A stretch of 64,000 bases of DNA from an uncultured Acidimicrobiaceae bacterium (lineage in GTDB: Bacteria; Actinomycetota; Acidimicrobiia; Spongiisociales; UBA5794), in the NCBI GenBank assembly GCA_947258985.1, contig CAMYKI010000008.1, positions 18,275-82,274 of the forward strand, in the 5' to 3' direction. The notes beneath the pieces were generated by a model. The model saw nothing but the letters and a program-made list of their open reading frames with translations. It did not search any database and was not told the DNA's origin. Shown piece after piece: positions 55,587-64,000 of the stretch (position 1 is its first letter; every line of letters starts with the position of its first letter). The position numbers and the translations under genes were made by a program.

Positions 55587-58500
55587 ATGACTCCAACGAT
55601 CTCCGAACTACGCGCTCAAGCCGACAAGCTCCTGTTGGCTGATCGGCGCGCCTTCCACCGCCGCATCACGGGAGCAGCAAAGATCACACCCGAGCAGAAG
55701 CGCCACAAGGCACTCGCCACGATCTCCGACGCCCTCGAATCAGCCCGTGGCGTCGCCACTGCCCGTCGCACCGCCCGCCCCGACAAAATCGCCTACCCGG
55801 CCGATCTGCCCATTACCGATCGCAGGGCTGAGCTGCTCGAAACCATCCGAGGCAATCAGGTGGTCATCGTTGCCGGCGAGACGGGATCCGGAAAGAGCAC
55901 CCAGCTTCCCAAGCTGTGCCTGGAACTCGGACGCGGTACCGATGGTTGGATCGGACATACCCAACCCCGCCGCATCGCAGCACGTTCCATCGCCGCCAGG
56001 GTTGCCGAAGAACTGGACGGCACCGTCGGAGGTCTCGTCGGCTACACCGTGCGCTTCTCCGACCAGGTCGGCGACGGCACGCTCATCAAACTGATGACCG
56101 ACGGGATCCTGCTCAACGAGATCCACCACGACCGCAGGTTGAATCGCTACGACACGATCATCCTCGACGAAGCACACGAGCGCAGCCTCAACATTGACTT
56201 CCTCCTCGGCTATCTCGAAGGCCTGCTCCCGAAGCGGCCCGATCTCAAGCTGATAATCACGTCGGCAACCATCGATACCGAGCGGTTCTCCGAGCACTTC
56301 GGCAACGCCCCCATCGTCGAAGTGTCCGGACGGACGTATCCCGTGGAGGTGAGGTATCGGCCGCTGGACGACCCGACCCTTTCCGAACCGAGAGACCAAC
56401 CTCAGGCAATCACCGATGCTGTCGTTGAGCTATTCACCGAGGCAGACGGGGACATCCTCGTCTTCTGTTCTGGCGAGAGAGAGATTCGTGATGCCGCCGA
56501 CGCCATCGACGAATTGGGGTTACGCCATACGGAAGTTGTCCCCCTATACGGGCGGCTGTCGACGGGCGAACAGAATCGAGTGTTCTCGAGACATACCGGC
56601 CGCCGGGTCGTCATCGCCACCAACGTCGCGGAGACGTCGTTGACCGTTCCCGGCATCCGCGCTGTTGTCGATGCCGGCACGGCACGCATCTCGCGCTACG
56701 GGCGGCGGACCAAAGTGCAGCGGATCCCCATTGAACCGATCTCTCGAGCTTCGGCGGACCAGCGTGCCGGCCGGTGCGGAAGGTTGGGCCCCGGGGTGTG
56801 CATCCGGCTCTACTCGGAAGACGACTTCAACTCCCGTCCGGAGTTCACCGAGCCGGAGATACAACGGACCGGCCTAGCATCGGTGATCCTGCAGATGGCG
56901 GCTCTCGACCTCGGCGATATCGAGTCCTTTCCGTTCCTGGATCCACCCGACTCGAGAAGCATCCGCGACGGTCTTGCTCTCCTCGAAGAAGTCGGTGCCC
57001 TCCGGGTCGGCGCCGGGTCCGCCCGGCGTCGGCTCACCAAGCTGGGACGACGCATGGCGCGCATCCCCCTCGATACCCGCATGGCGCGCATGATCCTCGA
57101 AGCCGACCGCAACCTCTGCCTTGCCGAGGTGGAGGTCATCGCGGCTGCCCTTTCCATACAGGACCCCCGCGAGCGCCCGCTCGATAAAGAGCAGCAAGCC
57201 GACCAGAAACATGCTCGCTTTGTTGACGAGAAGTCCGACTTCCTCAGCTGGCTGCACCTCTGGGACTACCTGCGTACTGAGCGACGGGCGCGCACTTCCA
57301 ATCAGTTTCGTCGCTTGTGCCGCGACGAATTCCTCAGCTACCGGCGGATTCGGGAATGGCAGGACATCCACGCCCAGTTGCGCGACACGTCAAATGAATT
57401 GGGGTTGCACCGCAACCGCAAGCCGGCCGATCCCGACGACATTCATCGTGCAATGCTTTCTGGGCTGTTGTCGCACATAGGTCGGAAAGATCCCGAAGGA
57501 TATGAGTACCGCGGCGCCCGCAGCGCCCGCTTCTTCATCTCCCCCGGGTCCACCTTGTTCAAGCGGTCTCCGGAATGGGTCATGGCGGGCGAGCTGGTCG
57601 AGACAAGCCGTTTGTGGGCGCGCAGTGTTTCCGGGATCCCACCAGAATGGGCCGAACAGATGGGGAAGCATCTCATCAAACGGTCCCACTCGGATCCGTG
57701 GTGGGAGCCGGGCCGGGGCACCGCGGTGGCTCGGGAATCTGTGTCGCTGTATGGCCTCCCCCTACAGACCGATCGTGTCGTGCAGTACGACAAGGCCGAT
57801 CCGGCTGCGGCCCGTGAGCTCTTCATCCGCCACGCCCTCGTCGCCGGCGAGTGGGATACGGAGCATGCATTCGCCGCCCGAAACGCCGCGGCAATCGACG
57901 AGGTCCTCGAGATCGAGGAGAGGGAGCGCCGTACCGACTTGCTCGTCGACGACGACACCCTCGTGGCCTTCTTCGATCAGCGTGTCCCCGAAGACACAAC
58001 GACGGTGCGTCACTTTGATCGCTGGTGGCGGGACGCAAAGATATCTCAGCCCGACCTGCTTGATCTGCGGCGTTCCGACTTGATCGAACCGACCGCACCG
58101 GTACCGGACCCCGCATCATTCCCGCACGTATGGTCGTACGGTGACCTTGGGTTATCGCTCGATTATGAGTTCGACCCGGCCAGCCCGGACGACGGCCTCA
58201 CGATTGATGTACCTCTCGTGGGACTGGAACGGATAGATCCCACGGTGTTCGAGTGGCACGTTCCCGGACTTCGGCTCGAGATGGTCGTTGCGCTGATTCG
58301 TTCGCTGCCAAAGCACCTCCGGAAGGCGTTTGCGCCCGTGCCGGAGACCGCTCGGCTCGTGCTACAAAGAATCGATCCGTCGGCAACTACCGGGCTCATC
58401 CAGCCGCTCCGGCGCGAGCTGACCAGACTGGGCGGGACTCCCATACCCGCCGACGCTTTCGACCTGGCTTCTCTCCCGCCGCATCTTCGACCCCGATTCC

Positions 58501-59471
58501 GCATCGTCGACGACGGTGGCGAGGTGGTTGCGCAGGGCGACGATCTTGTCGAACTCAAGCGGGACGTCCGCGCCGAAACGACCTCCGTCCTCAGCAAGGC
58601 CACGCATGAACTGGAGACAACCGGCCTGTTGGATTGGAATATCGGAGAGCTGCCGCAGGTGGTGCACGTTTCCGGTGAGGGACACACGGTGGAAGCCTTT
58701 CCTTCCCTTGTTGACGAGGGCGAGTCTGTGGGTGTTCGCCTGCTTGCAACCGCCCCCGAGCAGGAAACGGCAATGTGGCAGGGGACCATTCGGTTGCTAC
58801 TTCTCAACCTGCCATCACCGGGCAAGCTACTGAGGCCGCTTCTCACCCCTTACGCCAAAGCCGCCCTCCGCACCGGGCCGCATGAGGACCAAACCGCGTG
58901 GGTCCGGGATTGTCTTGGTTGCGCTATCGGCGAAATCGTCGACGCAGCAGGGGGACCGGCGTGGAACGCGGTCGACTTCGATCGATTGCTCACACGAGCG
59001 CGCGATGAGCTTCATCCCCGAGTCACGAGGGTGGCAAACGACTCGATCACCGTCTTCGAGTCTCTGCAGGACCTGGAAGTCGCCTTCAATCGGCCGTCCG
59101 TGCAACAGCATGAGGATGCTCTGCAGGACGTCGCCGACCAGGCTGCGGCTCTCGTATACCCAGGGTTTCTCACAGCGGTTGGTTCGTCACGGCTGCGCGA
59201 TGTGGCTCGCTATCTCGACGCTGCCACTCGCCGCCTGGAGCGTCTGCCGCAGGACCCGGTCCGGGATCGGGAGATGATGGCGCGGATTCTGGATTTGGAG
59301 GACGACCTGAATCGGCTCCAGGAGGCAATGCCGGACGAGCCGAGACTCATGGAAGTTGCCTGGCTGATACAGGAGTTGCGGGTCAGCACATTTGCTCAGG
59401 CACTCGGAACTAGGGAGAAGGTGAGCGAGAAGAGAATCCGCAACCGCATCGCAGAAATCGAAATGGGCTGA
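55587..59471 (+). CDS. hrpA: ATP-dependent RNA helicase HrpA
   Basis: VVIVAGETGSGKSTQLPKLCLELGRG, QPRRIAARSIAARVAEEL, ILDEAHERSLNIDFLLGYL, SATIDTERFSEHF, DQRAGRCGRLGPGVCIRLYSEDDF; 1294 aa. Confidence 0.97.
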   Translation: MTPTISELRAQADKLLLADRRAFHRRITGAAKITPEQKRHKALATISDALESARGVATARRTARPDKIAYPADLPITDRRAELLETIRGNQVVIVAGETGSGKSTQLPKLCLELGRGTDGWIGHTQPRRIAARSIAARVAEELDGTVGGLVGYTVRFSDQVGDGTLIKLMTDGILLNEIHHDRRLNRYDTIILDEAHERSLNIDFLLGYLEGLLPKRPDLKLIITSATIDTERFSEHFGNAPIVEVSGRTYPVEVRYRPLDDPTLSEPRDQPQAITDAVVELFTEADGDILVFCSGEREIRDAADAIDELGLRHTEVVPLYGRLSTGEQNRVFSRHTGRRVVIATNVAETSLTVPGIRAVVDAGTARISRYGRRTKVQRIPIEPISRASADQRAGRCGRLGPGVCIRLYSEDDFNSRPEFTEPEIQRTGLASVILQMAALDLGDIESFPFLDPPDSRSIRDGLALLEEVGALRVGAGSARRRLTKLGRRMARIPLDTRMARMILEADRNLCLAEVEVIAAALSIQDPRERPLDKEQQADQKHARFVDEKSDFLSWLHLWDYLRTERRARTSNQFRRLCRDEFLSYRRIREWQDIHAQLRDTSNELGLHRNRKPADPDDIHRAMLSGLLSHIGRKDPEGYEYRGARSARFFISPGSTLFKRSPEWVMAGELVETSRLWARSVSGIPPEWAEQMGKHLIKRSHSDPWWEPGRGTAVARESVSLYGLPLQTDRVVQYDKADPAAARELFIRHALVAGEWDTEHAFAARNAAAIDEVLEIEERERRTDLLVDDDTLVAFFDQRVPEDTTTVRHFDRWWRDAKISQPDLLDLRRSDLIEPTAPVPDPASFPHVWSYGDLGLSLDYEFDPASPDDGLTIDVPLVGLERIDPTVFEWHVPGLRLEMVVALIRSLPKHLRKAFAPVPETARLVLQRIDPSATTGLIQPLRRELTRLGGTPIPADAFDLASLPPHLRPRFRIVDDGGEVVAQGDDLVELKRDVRAETTSVLSKATHELETTGLLDWNIGELPQVVHVSGEGHTVEAFPSLVDEGESVGVRLLATAPEQETAMWQGTIRLLLLNLPSPGKLLRPLLTPYAKAALRTGPHEDQTAWVRDCLGCAIGEIVDAAGGPAWNAVDFDRLLTRARDELHPRVTRVANDSITVFESLQDLEVAFNRPSVQQHEDALQDVADQAAALVYPGFLTAVGSSRLRDVARYLDAATRRLERLPQDPVRDREMMARILDLEDDLNRLQEAMPDEPRLMEVAWLIQELRVSTFAQALGTREKVSEKRIRNRIAEIEMG

Positions 59472-59585
59472 CACACCCAACCAAAACCCGGGGCCAAGAA
59501 CGGGACGCAAGCGGTCTAGTTTGGCGGAGGCAAAAGGAGGCGTTGCGGCAGCAGGTACCATCAGGGCAACGCCGAAAGGATCTCG

Positions 59586-60764
<1,179 letters not shown>

Positions 60765-60769
60765 GAGGT

Positions 60770-61759
60770 ATGGCCATGCCACAGACACCGGACAGAAACC
60801 TTGCGCTGGAACTGGTTCGAGTTACCGAGGTCGCCGCCATCGCCGCTGCTAGACATCAGGGACGCGGCGACAAAGAATCGGTCGATCAGGCCGCAGTGGA
60901 TGCAATGCGTCAGGTGCTCTCGACGATCGACATGGACGGCATCGTCGTAATCGGCGAGGGCGAGAAGGACGAAGCCCCGATGCTGTACAACGGCGAGATC
61001 GTCGGCAACGGCGAACCTCCGCTGGTCGATGTGGCCGTCGACCCTGTGGACGGAACGAGGCTCACCGCCCGGGGCATGCCCGGAGCACTTGCCGTTATTG
61101 CTCTCGCACCACGAGGAACGATGTACGCCCCGGGCAAACTGGTCTACATGGACAAGATCGCTGTGGGCCCCGCTGCGGCCGGGAAAGTCGACATCGAGGC
61201 GCCGGTGGCTCACAATCTCCACCAGGTGGCCAAAGCAAAGGACAAGCCGATTTCGGACGTCACCGCGATCATCCTGGACCGGCCCCGCAACGAGCCGTTT
61301 GTCCAGGCAGTCCGTGAAGCCGGCGCACGGATTGCACTCATCGGTGACGGTGATATCTCAGGCAGCATCGCCACCGCCAAGGCCGGCAGCGGTGTCGACA
61401 TTCTGTTCGGGATCGGCGGGTCACCCGAGGCCGTCACCTCGGCATGCGCCATGGCAGCCCTCAACGGTGAGTTTCAGGCGAAACTCTGGCCACGTGACGA
61501 CAGCGAACGCGTATTTGCTGGGGAGGAAGGCCTTGATCTCAACCAGGTGCTCACGACCCGGGATCTGGTCGATTCCGACAACACGTTCTTCGCCGCAACC
61601 GGTGTAACTACCGGAGAGTTGCTGGACGGTGTTCGATTCGGGAGCCACAGCGTCCACACGAACTCGTTGGTATTGCGTTCCAAGACCGGCACAGTACGTT
61701 TCATCAACGCGATTCACTCTGTCGATCAGCTGCGCGACCTCAGCGCCTTCGAGCTATAG
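60770..61759 (+). CDS. glpX: Class II fructose-1,6-bisphosphatase
   Basis: LVRVTEVAAIAAARHQGRGDKESVDQAAVDAMR, VVIGEGEKDEAPMLYNGE, VDPVDGTRLTARGMPGALAVIA. Confidence 0.96.
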   Translation: MAMPQTPDRNLALELVRVTEVAAIAAARHQGRGDKESVDQAAVDAMRQVLSTIDMDGIVVIGEGEKDEAPMLYNGEIVGNGEPPLVDVAVDPVDGTRLTARGMPGALAVIALAPRGTMYAPGKLVYMDKIAVGPAAAGKVDIEAPVAHNLHQVAKAKDKPISDVTAIILDRPRNEPFVQAVREAGARIALIGDGDISGSIATAKAGSGVDILFGIGGSPEAVTSACAMAALNGEFQAKLWPRDDSERVFAGEEGLDLNQVLTTRDLVDSDNTFFAATGVTTGELLDGVRFGSHSVHTNSLVLRSKTGTVRFINAIHSVDQLRDLSAFEL

Positions 61760-61785
61760 GGGGACCCGGTTTCCGAATCTGGCGT

Positions 61786-62889
61786 CTATCGCTCGCCTGC
61801 CGCCGCGATTAGAGCGGCGTCGTAGCGATCTGCGACAACCGACCAGTCGGCCGCCGCCATCTCGCCTCCAACCTCGGCCGCAATCGCTGCCGCGTTCGCT
61901 CGATTCTCGATCGCCCAGATGACCTTCGTCACAAGCTGCTCCGGATCGTCGTAGAGGCAGCGGTCGTGGAACCGTTCTGGTATTCGTTCCGGGTAGACCA
62001 ACCGGTTCGGTAACACCGGGAAAGCGCCGGCATAGACGGCCTCGGTAATCGCTATTCCGAAGAACTCATGATGAGCAGTCGAGACGACTACGTCACTCGA
62101 GGCCAGCAGCGCGACGTAATCATCCGGTTCGGCCCACCCATAGTGAACGAGTTTGCCTCCGAGCCCTTCGCGCAAGCGGACGAACTCGTCGGGGTCTGTG
62201 GGGAATTGCTCTCCCGCCAGCACCAGCTCGAAAGGGACGCCCCGCCTATCCAACTCGGTCATGGCCGCGGCCAGATCCGCCGTACCCTTGTCATACTCCC
62301 AACGCTGGTTCCAGAGAATCCGTGCCACCGCCCGGGATCTGCGGGGGGCGGCGTCGAATCTCGCCAGATCCACGCCTACCGGAAGCACGACCGAGCGTCT
62401 CTCCACGGCGGGGACGAATGACTGTTGCTGGTAGTCGGGAAACTGACGAAGGAACCGGGGCACCTCTTCGAACCACTCGCGACGGTGATACTCGGAATTG
62501 AAGATGACTAGGTCGGCCACGGCCATCGACGTCCAGTTGATCATTGGATAGCTGAGATCGGCCTTGTCGCGCGGCGAGAGCGGATAGCCGAGTTGGTTCT
62601 CATGCATGTAGATCACGAAGGCAGCATTGCCCAGTGTGCGACGCGCCAGACCCAGGAAGCCGGCACCGTTGAGCATGCTGCTGCCGACCACGACGTCCAC
62701 CGGACCGTTGCGCTCGACCTCAGCTTCGAGCTCGCGGGCCAGGGTCACATGGGCACCGTGCATCCGCCACTTCCAGAAGCGATCCGTGTGAGACAAGACA
62801 ACTACGTCGTGAGATGAGGCAGCCTGATATCCGAGAGCCCATGAGGCGTGCGATCCTCCGAGGTAGGGTTCGACAACGGCGATTCTCAC
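61786..62889 (-). CDS. Glycosyltransferase of the DUF3524/GTDC1 family (tRNA-queuosine alpha-mannosyltransferase-like)
   Basis: [108 protein letters not shown] overlap with recR. Confidence 0.85.
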   Translation of the reverse strand: MRIAVVEPYLGGSHASWALGYQAASSHDVVVLSHTDRFWKWRMHGAHVTLARELEAEVERNGPVDVVVGSSMLNGAGFLGLARRTLGNAAFVIYMHENQLGYPLSPRDKADLSYPMINWTSMAVADLVIFNSEYHRREWFEEVPRFLRQFPDYQQQSFVPAVERRSVVLPVGVDLARFDAAPRRSRAVARILWNQRWEYDKGTADLAAAMTELDRRGVPFELVLAGEQFPTDPDEFVRLREGLGGKLVHYGWAEPDDYVALLASSDVVVSTAHHEFFGIAITEAVYAGAFPVLPNRLVYPERIPERFHDRCLYDDPEQLVTKVIWAIENRANAAAIAAEVGGEMAAADWSVVADRYDAALIAAAGER

Positions 62890-63479
62890 AGCTGCTTGCG
62901 ACCTGCCAGCGCTCGTCCCAGCGTTATCTCGTCGGCGTAGTCGAGGTCCCCGCCGACCGGGAGTCCGCTTGCAAGACGGGAAACCGTCACCCCCAGTGGC
63001 TTCAGCAGCCTGGCGATATAGAGAGCGGTCGTATCGCCCTCGACTGTGGGATTTGTCGCCGCGATCACCTCGGTGACTGACTCGGCCTCGATTCGGGCGA
63101 CGAGTTCCTTCATCCGCAGTTGCTCCGGCCCGATGCCGGCGATGGGCGATATTGCTCCACCGAGCACGTGGTATCGCCCGCTGAACTCCTGAGTCCGCTC
63201 CAGTACAGATATGTCCTGGGCACGTTCGACGACACAGATACACGTCGGATCACGCCGCAGATCCTGGCAAATCGAACATTGTTCTTCTGCGGTGATGTTG
63301 TAGCACCGGTTACACAGTCGGACCTGGGTCCGCAGATCGATGATGGCATTCCCGAGACGTTCGGCATCGGCCTGCTCGATATGGAGGAGGTGAAACGCAA
63401 GACGTTGCGCGCTCTTCCGACCTACTCCGGGAAGGCGCGCCAACTCGTCTACCAGCAGCTGCACCGGCGGTTCGTACAT
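62886..63479 (-). CDS. recR: Recombination mediator RecR
   Basis: [31 protein letters not shown], CxxC zinc finger [69 protein letters not shown]. Confidence 0.98.
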   Translation of the reverse strand: MYEPPVQLLVDELARLPGVGRKSAQRLAFHLLHIEQADAERLGNAIIDLRTQVRLCNRCYNITAEEQCSICQDLRRDPTCICVVERAQDISVLERTQEFSGRYHVLGGAISPIAGIGPEQLRMKELVARIEAESVTEVIAATNPTVEGDTTALYIARLLKPLGVTVSRLASGLPVGGDLDYADEITLGRALAGRKQL

Positions 63480-63805
63480 CAGCCGAGCAATCCGCCGAGG
63501 TCGAGACCTCCGGCGAGACCTCCCATGGCCGTACCTGCATCGTCGCTGGCCATCTTGAGAGCGGCATTGACTGCGGCGACCACGAGGTCTCCCGCCATCT
63601 CCGGGTCCTCCGGGTCGAGCACAGAAGGATCGAACTCGACCGAAACCACATCACCCGAGCCCCGCACGACGGCTTTGACAACCCCGCCGCCGGCACCGGC
63701 CTCGTACGTCTTATCAGAGAGATCGGATTGAGTCTTCTGTAGCTCTTCTTGCATCTTCTGTGCCTGCTGCATCAGCTGGCGCATGTCTTTTGGCATTCGT
63801 CCCAT
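63479..63805 (-). CDS. YbaB/EbfC family nucleoid-associated protein
   Basis: [57 protein letters not shown]; between recR and dnaX. Confidence 0.95.
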   Translation of the reverse strand: MGRMPKDMRQLMQQAQKMQEELQKTQSDLSDKTYEAGAGGGVVKAVVRGSGDVVSVEFDPSVLDPEDPEMAGDLVVAAVNAALKMASDDAGTAMGGLAGGLDLGGLLG

Positions 63806-63865
63806 ATGCAGAGGGTAGATGACTCTGCGACATCGCGGGTGCAGTTGCCGTGGGCGGGCCGGCGT

Positions 63866-64000
63866 CTAGTCGTCGATAACCTCGCCGCCGAGTATGTCGA
63901 CTACGAGGTCTGTCGGATCGATGCCGCCCTCATCCTCTTCGAGCAGATCATCCTTGTCCGGGGCGCGGGTCGGCTCCGGGGCCGGAGCCGTCGGGCCGTC
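63866..64000 (-). CDS. dnaX: C-terminal end of a gene, probably DNA polymerase III gamma/tau subunit, truncated by window edge
   Basis: ...DGPTAPAPEPTRAPDKDDLLEEDEGGIDPTDLVVDILGGEVIDD*; acidic C-terminus and position upstream of ybaB-recR. Confidence 0.6.
   Translation of the reverse strand, partial: DGPTAPAPEPTRAPDKDDLLEEDEGGIDPTDLVVDILGGEVIDD

Overview
High-GC chromosomal window that looks actinobacterial. The markers are a WhiB regulator, a GlnR-like regulator beside two glutamine synthetases, and an AccE-like/methylmalonyl-CoA epimerase pair; Acidimicrobiia is only a guess. About 55 genes are mostly core metabolism. They include tryptophanase, a Na/Pi cotransporter with PhoU, a nucleoside ABC transporter with adenosine deaminase, fhs, serA-DUF1015, GS-II/GS-I/GlnR, erpA/mrp, selA and a disrupted selB. 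Also present are asd/lysC, hrpA, thiolase, glpX, recR-ybaB-dnaX and one tRNA-Pro(CGG). I found no prophage, CRISPR array or classical IS element. The most notable signals are: (1) a ~105-bp repeat family (3 copies) with CTAGGAG...CTCCTAG ends, where each copy's terminal CTAG/TTAG supplies the TAG stop codon of the adjacent gene; (2) a second, REP-like palindromic family (4 copies, two in perfect tandem) at gene 3' ends; (3) an ECF sigma factor translationally coupled (ATGA) to a methyltransferase with reversed Ada domain order (MGMT then Ada Zn domain), which could be an unusual alkylation-sensing system; (4) selB with a deletion/frameshift right after the P-loop beside an intact selA; (5) several gene remnants, including a GNAT gene with an internal deletion; (6) small or edge genes missing from the ORF track (46-aa zinc ribbon, 55-aa membrane protein, beta-helix lipoprotein, dnaX C-terminus). 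All family calls come from reading translations by eye; no database search was run.
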